From: Actimicrobium sp. CCC2.4
GTDB lineage: Bacteria > Pseudomonadota > Gammaproteobacteria > Burkholderiales > Burkholderiaceae_D
Direction: 5' to 3'
Assembly: GCF_034347385.1 (NCBI RefSeq)
Contig: NZ_CP133777.1
Location: forward strand, 4,086,714 to 4,150,713
DNA length: 64,000 nucleotides
Part shown: one piece after another, positions 8,559-16,948 of the stretch
Position numbering within the stretch: the stretch's first letter is position 1
How the letters are laid out: each line of letters begins with the position of its first letter
Notes under the pieces: model-generated
Databases searched by the model: none
The model's input: only the letters and a program-made list of their open reading frames with translations
Told to the model about the DNA's origin: nothing
Position numbers and translations under genes: made by a program

Positions 8559-9839
8559 TCAGTTGTAAATCAGGTTAGGCAACCACAGTGAAATCGCCGG
8601 CACATAGGTCACCAACCCAAGGAATGCGAGCATCGTCAGCAGCCACGGCCAGACCGCCACGGTCAGTTCGGTGATGCCCATCTTGGTAATTCCGGACGCG
8701 ACGTACAGGTTCAATCCCACTGGCGGATGGCACATGCCGACTTCCATGTTGACGATAATCAGGATGCCGAAATGGACCGGATCGATGCCCAGTTTCATGG
8801 CCACCGGGAACAGGATAGGCGCCATGATCAGCACGATCGACGAGGGCTCCATCACGTTACCGGCCAGCAGCAACAACACGTTCACGACCAGCAGGAAACC
8901 GATCGGTCCCATGCCCATGTCGGTGATGACTGCGGCCATCGATTGCGGGATGTTTTCGCTGGTGATCAGGAATGAAAACAGGACCGCGTTGGTGATGATG
9001 TAGAGCAGCATCGCCGACATCGCCGCCGAATCCAGCAAGACCTTGGGCACCTGCTTCATGCTCATGTCCTTGTAGACGAACACGGCGACGATGAACGCAT
9101 ACACCGCAGCCATCGCGGCCGCTTCAGTCGGCGTGAACTTGCCGCTGTAGATGCCGCCCATGACGATGACAATCAGCAGCAGACCCCAGGCGCTTTTGCG
9201 AAAAGCCGCACCGCGTTCGGCCCAGGTGGCTTTCGGCAGCTTCGGATAATTGTTCTTGCGTGCCAAGTACCAGGTCGTCAGTCCAAGAAAAAACGCCAGC
9301 ATCAGGCCGGGAATCACACCGGCCATGAACAACTTGCCGACCGAGGTATTGGTAGAGACCGAATACATCACCATCACGATCGATGGCGGGATCAGGATGC
9401 CGAGTGCGCCCGAGGTGGTAATGACACCGGCACCGAAACTCTTTGGATAGCCTTGCTTGACCATCGCCGGCAGGATGATCGAACCGATCGCCACCACCGT
9501 CGCCGGCGAGGAACCCGAGACCGCCGCAAACAACGCACAAGCCATCACGCCGGCCAGTGCAAGACCGCCATGCCAATGCCCGACCATCGACGAGGCAAAG
9601 TTGATCATGCGTCGCGCCACCCCGCCATGGGTGAGGAAATTACCCGCCAAAATGAAGAACGGGATCGCCATGATTTCGAACTTCTCGATACCGGTGAAGA
9701 GCTTCAGGGCGACCGATTCGATCGGCACGTCGGTCATCGTAAACAGGAAGGTCAGTACCGTCAGGCCGAGCGAAATCGAAATCGGCATGCCGGTCAGCAT
9801 CAATACAAATAACAGGACAAAAATAATTAGCGCGTTCAT
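8559..9839 (-). CDS. dctM: TRAP dicarboxylate transporter, large permease DctM
   Basis: The 426-aa, twelve-helix large membrane subunit of a tripartite ATP-independent periplasmic transporter, which drives solute uptake with the Na+ or H+ gradient. Typical segments: LLFVLMLTGMPISISLGLTVL at the start, FFILAGNFLTHGGVARRMI, AAVSGSSPATVVAIGSIILPAM and GLNLYVASGITKMGITE. Its ATG overlaps the dctQ stop as ATGA, so translation is coupled. It is last in the order dctP-dctQ-dctM. C4-dicarboxylate specificity is inferred from the binding protein and the adjoining DctS/DctR-type regulators. Confidence 0.94.
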   Translation of the reverse strand: MNALIIFVLLFVLMLTGMPISISLGLTVLTFLFTMTDVPIESVALKLFTGIEKFEIMAIPFFILAGNFLTHGGVARRMINFASSMVGHWHGGLALAGVMACALFAAVSGSSPATVVAIGSIILPAMVKQGYPKSFGAGVITTSGALGILIPPSIVMVMYSVSTNTSVGKLFMAGVIPGLMLAFFLGLTTWYLARKNNYPKLPKATWAERGAAFRKSAWGLLLIVIVMGGIYSGKFTPTEAAAMAAVYAFIVAVFVYKDMSMKQVPKVLLDSAAMSAMLLYIITNAVLFSFLITSENIPQSMAAVITDMGMGPIGFLLVVNVLLLLAGNVMEPSSIVLIMAPILFPVAMKLGIDPVHFGILIIVNMEVGMCHPPVGLNLYVASGITKMGITELTVAVWPWLLTMLAFLGLVTYVPAISLWLPNLIYN

Positions 9840-10396
9840 GCCTTGCCTCCGGCAACTTCTTCTTCGAGACCTTCGACGAACGAATGGTCATGCTTGGGCA
9901 ATTCGCCGGTCTTGATAAAGGCCCAGGTCACTTGCAGGAAACGGAATGACATCAGGTACGAGCCCAGTGGTACCGCCAGATAGACGATCCACATCGGCAC
10001 CTCCATGACTTCCGAGGTGCTGGAATGCTGCGCAATCTGATACACAAAACTGGCACCCAGCGTGCCGACGATGGCGGTGAAGGTGGCACCGGCGAGCAAG
10101 CCGAAGATGATGAATTTATTGCGCCATGGCGTGTTGAGCTGGTTGATCAGGACATCGACGCCGACGTGGATGCCGGTACGCACGCCATAGGCGGCACCGA
10201 ACTTGGCCATCCAGACGAACAGATAAATACAGAGTTCCTGCGCCCAGCTGGTATTAAGGCTGATCAGGTAATCCTGCATGTAGGGAATCGGCAAGCCGGA
10301 CAGATAGCGATGCACCACGGCGACAAAAATGATCACGGTGGCCGATGCCATCAGTGCGGCAATCAGCCACTCCTCGAGATGGTCGAGCAATTTCAT
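9836..10396 (-). CDS. dctQ: TRAP transporter, small permease DctQ
   Basis: The 186-aa small membrane subunit with four predicted helices, forming the complex with DctM. Recognised by size, position between dctP and dctM, and segments such as LEEWLIAALMASATVIIFVAVVHRY and WAQELCIYLFVWMAKFGAAYGVRTGIHVGVDV, the conserved centre of DctQ proteins. The C-terminus is polar and acidic (HDHSFVEGLEEEVAGGKA). It starts 109 bp after the dctP stop, with AGGAAC before the ATG, and its TGA overlaps the dctM start. Confidence 0.93.
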   Translation of the reverse strand: MKLLDHLEEWLIAALMASATVIIFVAVVHRYLSGLPIPYMQDYLISLNTSWAQELCIYLFVWMAKFGAAYGVRTGIHVGVDVLINQLNTPWRNKFIIFGLLAGATFTAIVGTLGASFVYQIAQHSSTSEVMEVPMWIVYLAVPLGSYLMSFRFLQVTWAFIKTGELPKHDHSFVEGLEEEVAGGKA

Positions 10397-10505
10397 GGGA
10401 GAGTTCCTGCAAAAAAATTGTTTTTATTGTGATGCGTGTGAACAGCGGCAGCGGGACGAGTGCCCGCTGCAGTACAGCGATACAGCGTGAAGAGAGTGAC
10501 GAAAG

Positions 10506-11519
10506 TTACTTGTAACCGAGTGCAGTGGCTTCCTTGCCCACGGCCGTGATCAGGTCCTTGCCGATGCGCGATTCCATGTCTTTCTGAACCGGCAGCAAGG
10601 CCTTGCGCCATTCGGCTTTTTCCTTGTCGTTCAAGACGTAGACATCGGTCTTGCCGGTCTTGCGCACGGCTTCCAGTGCCTTGTCGTTCTCTTGCTGCGC
10701 AATCGCGTTGGCGTACTTGGTGGCATCTTTCATGGCCGCTTCGAGACCCGTGCGCACGTCGGCTGGCAAGCCATCCCAGAACTTCTTGTTGACGATCACG
10801 GCATAGCCCAGATAACCATGGTTCGAGACGGTCACGTTGCTTTGCACTTCATGCATTTTCTGGGTGTACAGGTTCGATGGCGGGTTCTCGGTGCCGTCGA
10901 CCACGCCGGTCTGCAGCGCCTGATAGACCTCAGAGAACGCCAGCACTTGCGGGTTGGCACCCAGTGCACGCATCTGTGCGTCAAGCACCTTGGACGACTG
11001 GATACGCATTTTCAGGCCCTTGAAATCGGCCGGGGTTTTCAGTGGCTTGTTGGCCGACATGACCTTGAAGCCATTGTCCCAATAGGCCAGTCCGGTGATG
11101 CCTTTTGATTCGAGCTTCTTGAACAAGTCTTTGCCGATCGGACCTTCGGTGACGCGGTACAGCACGTCTTTGCCCGGAAAAATATACGGCAGGTCGAACA
11201 ATTCGAATTCCTTGACGCCCAGCGGACCGAACTTGGCCAGCGACGGGGCCAGCATCTGGACCGCACCCAATTGCAGTGCCTCGAGTTCTTCCTTGTCCTT
11301 GTACAGCGTGCTGTTCGGATACAGCTCGACCTTCACGCGGCCCTTCAGGTTTTTTTCGACCAGCTCCTTGAAACGTTCGGCAGCCTTGCCCTTGGGCGTA
11401 TCGTTGGCAACGACGTGGCTGAACTTGATGACGATGGGGGTCTGCGCCAGCGCATTGCCGCTCATGAGCAGGGCGGCCGACATGGCCAGTGTGGACAGGG
11501 TGAATGTGCGTCGTTGCAT
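10506..11519 (-). CDS. dctP: TRAP transporter substrate-binding protein DctP
   Basis: Periplasmic solute-binding protein, 337 aa, that hands C4-dicarboxylates (probably succinate, fumarate or malate) to DctQM. The start MQRRTFTLSTLAMSAALLMSGNALAQ is a normal Sec signal peptide cut after AQA-like residues; the ATG has GGAG 8-9 nt upstream. The mature part begins PIVIKFSHVVANDTPKGKAAERF, a DctP hallmark, and contains the ligand-Arg segment GLKMRIQSSKVLDAQMRALGA and the VVDGTENPPSNLYTQK block. A longer open frame upstream lacks any family similarity and overlaps the divergent regulator gene. First gene of dctPQM. Confidence 0.94.
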   Translation of the reverse strand: MQRRTFTLSTLAMSAALLMSGNALAQTPIVIKFSHVVANDTPKGKAAERFKELVEKNLKGRVKVELYPNSTLYKDKEELEALQLGAVQMLAPSLAKFGPLGVKEFELFDLPYIFPGKDVLYRVTEGPIGKDLFKKLESKGITGLAYWDNGFKVMSANKPLKTPADFKGLKMRIQSSKVLDAQMRALGANPQVLAFSEVYQALQTGVVDGTENPPSNLYTQKMHEVQSNVTVSNHGYLGYAVIVNKKFWDGLPADVRTGLEAAMKDATKYANAIAQQENDKALEAVRKTGKTDVYVLNDKEKAEWRKALLPVQKDMESRIGKDLITAVGKEATALGYK

Positions 11520-11592
11520 GAAATCTCCAGGGTGATTCATCGGGTGAATTTTTTCTGACGCTATTGTCGTGAGCGACTCCGCACCGATCAAG

Positions 11593-11606
11593 TGTGGATA
11601 ACCACA
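11593..11606. promoter_or_regulatory. Inverted repeat in the dctP/dctS divergent promoter region
   Basis: TGTGG-ATAA-CCACA, perfect 5-bp arms, in the 130-bp gap between dctP and the sensor kinase gene. A plausible operator for the response regulator encoded at 13717, but its role is inferred from position only. A TACACT hexamer at 11619-11624 could be a -10 element for the kinase gene. Confidence 0.35.
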
Positions 11607-11649
11607 GTCGCGCTCGGCTACACTAGGTCTCCCTTTCCGTGTGCCGACC

Positions 11650-13686
11650 ATGATCCCATTGCCTTCGCTGTTCAATCCGCCGGTGACTGCACGCCGGCAA
11701 ACCTGGCGCTGGGTGCTGCCGGGCGTGCTGGTGCTGTTATTTCTCGGCATCCTGACCGGCTTGCCATGGCAAGCCCAGCGCATGGAAAGCACCGAACGCC
11801 AGGAACAGCTGATCGCCGACACGCTGTGGGTCGAGCAAACCATCCGCTTCCAGCTCGATCGCAGCAATGAAAGCCTGCGGCTGATCGCCTCCGAAATCGG
11901 CGATGGCCAGTTGCTGCCGCAAAAATTCAATGAACGCGCTGCGGCGCTCCTGTCGGGCGCACGTGAAATCAAGCGGATCGGCTGGCTTGCTGCCGATGGC
12001 CACACCGTCGCCAGCAGCGACACCGCCGACCTCTCGCTGTCGCTGTCGCAATGGCCGCTGGCAGCGCAGGAAGCGCTGGCACACGTGATTGATAGCCGGG
12101 TACCGGCCTACAGCCGGCCGATGGCACTGCCATATTCGCTGCGACCAGTACTGTTCGATTATTTTGTGCCGATGTTTGCAGACAAAAAATACGTCGGTGC
12201 GCTGGTGCTGACCTATTACGCCAGCGCCATCCTCGAGGAGATGGTGCCGTGGTGGTTTGCCCAGGAAAACCAGATCGACCTGCTCGATCTCGATGACAAG
12301 CTGATCGCCCGCCGCGCCGCCGGTGGCCCCGGTCGCGGCGTCTACACCCATCAGCGCACGCTCGACCTGAGCGGCCAGAGCGTCACGCTGCGCACCAACA
12401 GTGTCAAGGGCACGCCGCGTCTGCTACCTAATTTGCTGATGGGCTCGGTCATTGCGCTGTCGCTGGGACTGCTTTGGAGCTTGTGGGCGCTGTGGCGCGA
12501 TATCAATCGCCGGCTCGCCACCGAGGGGGCGTTGCGCGAACAGGTGACCTTTCGCACCGCCATGGAAAATTCGCTGGTAACCGGTCTGCGCGCGCGCGAT
12601 CTGGAGGGCCGCGTCACGTACGCCAATCCGGCGTTCTGCAAGATGGTCGACATGCCGGCCGAACGCCTGCTCGGCAAATTGCCGCCTATGCCGTACTGGG
12701 CACCGGAAGCCACGCCGGATTACGAACGGCGCTTTGCCGAGGTACTGGCCGGTACCGTTACCCAGAAAGGCTTCGAAACCATTTTCCAGCGCGCCAATGG
12801 CGAGCGCTTCCCGGTGCTCATTTTTGAATCGGCGCTGCGCGACCTCGATGGCAAGCAGACCGGGTGGATGGGCTCCATCCTCGACATCTCGGAGCGCAAG
12901 CAAGCCGAAGAGCTGAACCAGCGCCAGCAGGAAAAGCTACAGGCCAGCGCGCGCCTGGCCAGCATGGGCGAGATCGCCTCGACGCTGGCGCATGAACTGA
13001 ACCAGCCGCTGGCCGCCATTTCGAGTTACACCACCGGCGCCCTGAACCTGCTGGGCGACCCGGCTAGTAGTGGCGATGACCATCGGGCGCTGCTCAAGCC
13101 GGCACTGGAAAAAGCTGCCGCTCAAGCGCTGCGGGCCGGCCAGATCATCCGTAGCGTGCATGCGTTCGTCAAACAGCGCGAACCGCTGCGCGAAGCCGTC
13201 AGCATGGCCGCCATCATTGACACACTCGAACCGCTGATCGCGTTGCAGGCCCAGCCCTCGTTCACGCACGTCGAGATCGCCATCACCACCGGCCTGCCGG
13301 CCGTGCTGGGCGACCGGGTCCTGCTCGAACAGGTCTTGCTCAACCTGACCCGCAACGCGATCGAATCCATGCAGCAGATGCCCCCGGCACAGCGTCTGCT
13401 GCGCATCAGGCTGAGCCGCACGCTGACCGCGACCGGCCAGCCGGCCGTACTGACCGAGATCATCGACCAGGGCCACGGCATACCGGAAAATGTTGCAGAG
13501 CGTCTATACTCGCCCTTTTTTTCGACCAAATCGGAAGGCATGGGGATGGGCCTCAATATTTGCCGCACCGCCATCGAGTTCCATGGCGGCTACCTGACCC
13601 ATACGATCAATCCGGCCGGCGGGACGATTTTCCAGTTTGCCTTGCCTTTCGCCGACGACAACCCGACCGCCGCACTGCCGGCATGA
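11650..13686 (+). CDS. dctS: C4-dicarboxylate sensor histidine kinase, DctS/DctB-like
   Basis: Membrane sensor kinase, 678 aa. Layout: a helix near residues 25-45 (LPGVLVLLFLGILTGLPW), a periplasmic sensing region of about 250 residues of the kind found in DctB, a second helix (LLMGSVIALSLGLLWSLWALW), a PAS domain starting EQVTFRTAMENSL, then the phospho-acceptor block AHELNQPLAAISSY with His448. The ATPase domain shows LTRNAIESMQQ (N box), IIDQGHGIPENV (G1) and STKSEGMGMGLNICR (G2). PAS domain, FixJ-type partner and divergent position to dctPQM match the DctS/DctR system of Rhodobacter capsulatus. A GTG at 11641 is an alternative start; no strong ribosome site decides between them. Confidence 0.87.
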   Translation: MIPLPSLFNPPVTARRQTWRWVLPGVLVLLFLGILTGLPWQAQRMESTERQEQLIADTLWVEQTIRFQLDRSNESLRLIASEIGDGQLLPQKFNERAAALLSGAREIKRIGWLAADGHTVASSDTADLSLSLSQWPLAAQEALAHVIDSRVPAYSRPMALPYSLRPVLFDYFVPMFADKKYVGALVLTYYASAILEEMVPWWFAQENQIDLLDLDDKLIARRAAGGPGRGVYTHQRTLDLSGQSVTLRTNSVKGTPRLLPNLLMGSVIALSLGLLWSLWALWRDINRRLATEGALREQVTFRTAMENSLVTGLRARDLEGRVTYANPAFCKMVDMPAERLLGKLPPMPYWAPEATPDYERRFAEVLAGTVTQKGFETIFQRANGERFPVLIFESALRDLDGKQTGWMGSILDISERKQAEELNQRQQEKLQASARLASMGEIASTLAHELNQPLAAISSYTTGALNLLGDPASSGDDHRALLKPALEKAAAQALRAGQIIRSVHAFVKQREPLREAVSMAAIIDTLEPLIALQAQPSFTHVEIAITTGLPAVLGDRVLLEQVLLNLTRNAIESMQQMPPAQRLLRIRLSRTLTATGQPAVLTEIIDQGHGIPENVAERLYSPFFSTKSEGMGMGLNICRTAIEFHGGYLTHTINPAGGTIFQFALPFADDNPTAALPA

Positions 13687-13716
13687 CGGCCACCACTTTC
13701 AGAGACAGGATTTCCG

Positions 13717-14304
13717 ATGCTGCATATCGTTGATGATGAAGAAGCGATCCGCGACTCGCTGAGCTGGCTGGCCCGTTCGCGCGGTATCACCGCCAAGGCC
13801 TATGACGGTGCCGATGCCTTCCTGGCAACACTTGACCAGGTCGCGTTTGATCCGGCGGGCGACTGCGTGCTGCTTGACATCCGCATGCCCGACACCAGCG
13901 GCGCGGTGCTGTTCGACATCATGGCCAGGCGCAAGCTGACCCTGCGGCTACCGGTGATTTTCCTGACCGGCCACGGCGACGTACCGATGGCGGTCGATAG
14001 CCTCAAGCGCGGCGCCTTCGACTTCTTTGAAAAACCGTTCAACGACAACACGCTGATCGACCGTGTTGAAGAAGCCCTGGCCGCCTCGCGGGAAGCCGGC
14101 GTGCGGGCGCTGGTGCAGGTACGGCTCGACAGCCTGTCGGCACGCGAACGCGAAGTACTGGACCTGATCCTGATCGGCAAAATGAACAAAGTCATCGCCG
14201 ACCAGCTCGGCATCAGCATGCGCACCGTCGAAGTCCACCGCGCCCATATCTTTGACAAAATGAATGTAAAGACCGCCGTCGAACTTGCCGGACTGCTGAA
14301 ATAA
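13717..14304 (+). CDS. dctR: FixJ/LuxR-family response regulator, DctR-like
   Basis: A 195-aa two-domain regulator. The receiver domain has the acidic pair in MLHIVDDEEAIRDS, phospho-acceptor Asp54 in LLDIRMPDTSG, Thr in FLTGHGDVPMAV and Lys in FEKPFNDNTL. The C-terminal DNA-binding domain is a LuxR-type helix-turn-helix, SLSAREREVLDLILIGKMNKVIA through MRTVEVHRAHIFDKM. It therefore does not have the sigma-54 AAA+ domain of rhizobial DctD, so control of dctPQM should act at a sigma-70 promoter. It begins 30 bp after the kinase gene with AGGA before the ATG and is surely co-transcribed with it. Confidence 0.92.
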   Translation: MLHIVDDEEAIRDSLSWLARSRGITAKAYDGADAFLATLDQVAFDPAGDCVLLDIRMPDTSGAVLFDIMARRKLTLRLPVIFLTGHGDVPMAVDSLKRGAFDFFEKPFNDNTLIDRVEEALAASREAGVRALVQVRLDSLSAREREVLDLILIGKMNKVIADQLGISMRTVEVHRAHIFDKMNVKTAVELAGLLK

Positions 14305-14320
14305 TCCTGATCGACCCGCC

Positions 14321-15211
14321 ATGTCCCTTGCCTTCCTGCTGTTACCTGATTTCACGCTGATTCTGCTGGGCCTGGTGCTGTTCCGTGTAACCCGCTGGGA
14401 ACCGGCTTTCTGGGCCGGCCTCGAAAAGCTGGTGTACTACGTGCTGTTTCCATCGCTGCTGTTTTACGCCACCGCGCGCGCGCCGCTCGACTTTTCCAGC
14501 ACCGGCAGGATGCTGCAGGTGGCGCTACTGACCTGCCTGTCCGGCGTCGCGCTGGGCTGGCTGGCCAAGCCGCTGTTCCGGCCCGGACCGATGCTGTTCG
14601 AGTCCGGCGTGCAGACGGCATTCCGCTTCAATTCGTACATCGCGCTGGCCGTGGCGTCGCGGCTCGGTGGCGATACCGGCACCGCGCTGATGGCGCTGAT
14701 CATTGGTTTTTCTGTGCCGCTGTGCAATGTCGCGGCGGTGCACGCGCTGGTCCATCGCAAGGGTGGCCTGCTGCGCGAGCTGATGAAAAACCCGCTGTTG
14801 CTAGCGACCGTGCTGGGCCTGGCCATCAACTTTACCGGTATCCCGATTCCCGAATTCATCGGTGCCACGCTATCGCGCATCGGCAATGCCGCGATCGCAA
14901 TCGGCCTCATCACGGTCGGTGCCGGGCTGCGCTTATCGGGGCTGCATCAGGCCAAGGGGATGGCAACCTACTTCATTGCCATCAAGCTGGTTGCGCTACC
15001 GGCCATTGCCTGGTTCCTGGGCAGCCGCCTCGGCCTGCCGCAGTTGCAACTGCAGATCGTCGTGATGTTCAGCGCGCTACCGACGGCTTCGAGCGCCTAT
15101 GTGCTGGCGGCGCGCATGGGCGGCAATGGTCCGTTCGTGGCGTTTCTGATTTCGGCGGGGACGCTGTTGTCGGTGTTGACGTTGCCGTTGTGGTTGGGGG
15201 TGATTGGGTGA
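14321..15211 (+). CDS. AEC-family transporter (auxin efflux carrier fold)
   Basis: A 296-aa membrane protein with about ten helices belonging to the AEC family, which includes MdcF-type malonate and other organic-acid carriers. Seen: LLLPDFTLILLGLVLFRVT at the N-terminus, a central SGVQTAFRFNSYIALAVASR and the C-terminal MFSALPTASSAYVLAARMGGNGPFVA, a strongly conserved AEC block. It starts 16 bp after dctR, so it likely belongs to the same transcript and the same dicarboxylate response. Substrate and direction are not determined by sequence. The stop is directly followed by a heptamer tandem repeat. Confidence 0.85.
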   Translation: MSLAFLLLPDFTLILLGLVLFRVTRWEPAFWAGLEKLVYYVLFPSLLFYATARAPLDFSSTGRMLQVALLTCLSGVALGWLAKPLFRPGPMLFESGVQTAFRFNSYIALAVASRLGGDTGTALMALIIGFSVPLCNVAAVHALVHRKGGLLRELMKNPLLLATVLGLAINFTGIPIPEFIGATLSRIGNAAIAIGLITVGAGLRLSGLHQAKGMATYFIAIKLVALPAIAWFLGSRLGLPQLQLQIVVMFSALPTASSAYVLAARMGGNGPFVAFLISAGTLLSVLTLPLWLGVIG

Positions 15212-15218
15212 TGGGTGG

Positions 15219-15264
15219 TTGCGGGTTGCGGGTTGCGGGTTGCGGGTTGCGGGTTGCGGGTTGC
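15219..15264. repeat. Heptanucleotide tandem repeat (TTGCGGG)
   Basis: Six exact copies of TTGCGGG (15219-15260) plus TTGC, starting 8 bp after the AEC gene stop. No spacers, so not a CRISPR array. Copy number is likely to vary between strains. Confidence 0.95.
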
Positions 15265-15402
15265 TAAAATTTTAGGCACTCCGCCACGACCAAGCCGGGA
15301 GCGGCCCGGCAGCCGGACCGGCATGCGGTCCCTTCTTTTTGCTTCGCCAAAAAGAAAGTAACCAAGAAAAAGGCGACCGCGAGGCGGCTGCCCTTCGGGT
15401 TC

Positions 15403-15494
15403 CCAAAAACGGTAGCCAGTCAGGGGGAGGGCCGCAAACTCGCTTCGCTCAAACAGTGCTGCCCTCTTATCCCCTGCCTGGCTACCGTTTTTGG
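15403..15494. repeat. Long inverted repeat within a probable dispersed element
   Basis: Arms CCAAAAACGGTAGCCAG (15403-15419) and CTGGCTACCGTTTTTGG (15478-15494) are perfect 17-bp complements, extended by CAGGGG/CCCCTG-like bases inward. The flanks (about 15290-15500, with TTTTTGCTTCGCCAAAAAGAAAGT) resemble an intergenic repeat I recall from Burkholderiales and Xanthomonadales genomes. No gene is seen. Confidence 0.75.
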
Positions 15495-15527
15495 CAGCTG
15501 CCTCAATGCGGGGTACTTCAAAAGCCA

Positions 15528-15587
15528 CTTCAACTTCAACTTCAACTTCAACTTCAACTTCAACTTCAACTTCAACTTCAACTTCAA
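15528..15587. repeat. Hexanucleotide tandem repeat (CTTCAA)
   Basis: Ten exact consecutive copies of CTTCAA. Read on the - strand it would encode Glu-Val repeats, but no supported gene spans it. A microsatellite with likely length variation. Confidence 0.97.
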
Positions 15588-15657
15588 CACCTCGCTTTGC
15601 AGTCAAATTTCAGAAACGCGCTTCTGCCAACCGTCGCAAACCCCCATGGTAGCAACC

Positions 15658-15706
15658 GGGGTCAGAGTTTTTTTTCGCAGCTTCATCGCGAAAATTACTC
15701 TGACCC
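15658..15706. repeat. GGTCAGAG palindromic element, copy 1
   Basis: GGGGTCAGAGTTTTTTTTCGC, a short centre, then GCGAAAATTACTCTGACCC, so the outer arms GGGTCAGAGT/ACTCTGACCC are perfect 10-bp complements. It is followed by TGCTTGCGGATTCGGAGC, the same sequence that follows the copy at 37592. It resembles REP-type palindromes mobilised by REP-associated tyrosine transposases; none is encoded nearby. Confidence 0.85.
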
Positions 15707-15809
15707 TGCTTGCGGATTCGGAGCGCGCGCCATTCAATTTCCGTGCTGCTGTTTCTTGACTGGCTTCTGCTCCGTCATGACCTTGCCGCGCTGACCCACC
15801 GCTTGAAGA

Positions 15810-16898
15810 TCAAGCCGACCCGCAACCAATCGCCCATTCCACATGCTCCCGCACCAGCGCCGAAGCATGCCCCCGCCGCGCCTCCAGCGCCGCCAGCAGC
15901 GGCTCCGGCGGAGCACCCGCCGTCAGCGCATTACCGAGCCCGACCGCGACATTGCGCAACCACCGCTCATGCCCGATACGCCGGATCGGGCTGCCTTCCA
16001 GATAGCGGTTGAACTCGTCCTCGCTCCACGCGAACAAGCGCACCAACTCGGCCTGATCCAGTCCGTTGCGCACATCGAAATCCGGCAGCACCGCCCGTTG
16101 CGCGTACTTGTTCCATGGACAAACCGTCTGGCAATCATCGCAACCGTAAATACGATTACCGATCAGCGCGCGCAACGCCAGCGGAATACTGCCCTTGAGT
16201 TCGATGGTCAGGTACGAAATGCAGCGTCGCGCATCCAGCCGGTACGGGCCGATGATCGCGCCGGTCGGGCAGGCCGTGATGCAGGCGTGGCAAGCACCAC
16301 AGTGGGCGCTAATTGGCGCATCGACCGGCAACGGCAAGTCGGTCAGTAACTCGCCCAGAAAAAACATCGAGCCCGCCTCGCGGTTGAGCAGCAAGGTATG
16401 CTTGCCGCGCCAGCCCAGACCGGCCTGCGTGGCCAGTTCGACCTCCATCACCGGCGCCGAATCGGTGAACACGCGATAACCAAACGGGCCGATTTCGGTG
16501 CTGATGCGGGTCGCCAGTTGCTGTAATCGTGACCGCAGAATCTTGTGATAATCCCGTCCGCGCGCATACACCGAGACGACTGCCGCGCCCGGCTCGGTCA
16601 GCCGCCGCGCTTCGCTGGCGCGCCAGTCGTCGTTACCATTGGCCGGCAAATAATTCATCCGCGCCGTGATCACGCGCACGGTGCCCGGCACCAGTTCGGC
16701 CGGACGGGCGCGCATGGTGCCATGGGCGGCCATGTAATCCATCCCGCCGTGGTAGCCTGCCGCTAGCCAGGCCAGCAATCCCGCCTCGGCATGCTGCAGG
16801 TCGATATCGGCAATGCGCAGTTCGGCAAAGCCCAGCTCCTGTCCCCACGCCTTGATGGTGGTGGCAAGCGCAAGCAAGTCGGTAGCCGGCAAAGTCAT
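15810..16898 (-). CDS. queG: Epoxyqueuosine reductase QueG
   Basis: Cobalamin- and iron-sulfur-dependent enzyme that reduces epoxyqueuosine to queuosine in tRNA wobble position 34. 362 aa. The N-terminal part has LGFAELRIADIDL and the GYHGGMDYMAAH block that precedes cobalamin binding. The two 4Fe-4S sites are CGACHACITACPTGAI and CDDCQTVCPWNKYAQ. The C-terminus carries the HEAT-like tail RWLRNVAVGLGNAL. Start MTLPATDLLAL has AGGA about 8 nt upstream; an ATG 14 codons earlier is possible but lacks one. It is divergent from tsaE with only 50 bp between starts. Confidence 0.95.
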   Translation of the reverse strand: MTLPATDLLALATTIKAWGQELGFAELRIADIDLQHAEAGLLAWLAAGYHGGMDYMAAHGTMRARPAELVPGTVRVITARMNYLPANGNDDWRASEARRLTEPGAAVVSVYARGRDYHKILRSRLQQLATRISTEIGPFGYRVFTDSAPVMEVELATQAGLGWRGKHTLLLNREAGSMFFLGELLTDLPLPVDAPISAHCGACHACITACPTGAIIGPYRLDARRCISYLTIELKGSIPLALRALIGNRIYGCDDCQTVCPWNKYAQRAVLPDFDVRNGLDQAELVRLFAWSEDEFNRYLEGSPIRRIGHERWLRNVAVGLGNALTAGAPPEPLLAALEARRGHASALVREHVEWAIGCGSA

Positions 16899-16948
16899 GT
16901 AAGCATCCTGGAACGAGTCGCAACGAAAATGGAAAGTCATTCTACGAG

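Larger units (their letters stand above)
15212..15809. other. Repeat-dense non-coding region between AEC gene and queG
   Basis: About 600 bp without a protein gene, holding a heptamer array, a 17-bp inverted repeat, a hexamer array and a GGTCAGAG palindrome, one after another. The open frames across it are low-complexity products of the repeats. Genes on both sides converge here. Confidence 0.8.

Noticed and set aside
15219..15587. Possible CRISPR array
   Set aside because: The units are direct tandem repeats of 6-7 bp with no spacers, and no cas genes are present.
15097..15606. A - strand open frame with Glu-Val repeats
   Set aside because: The repeat comes from the CTTCAA microsatellite, and the rest overlaps the AEC gene end and intergenic repeats.
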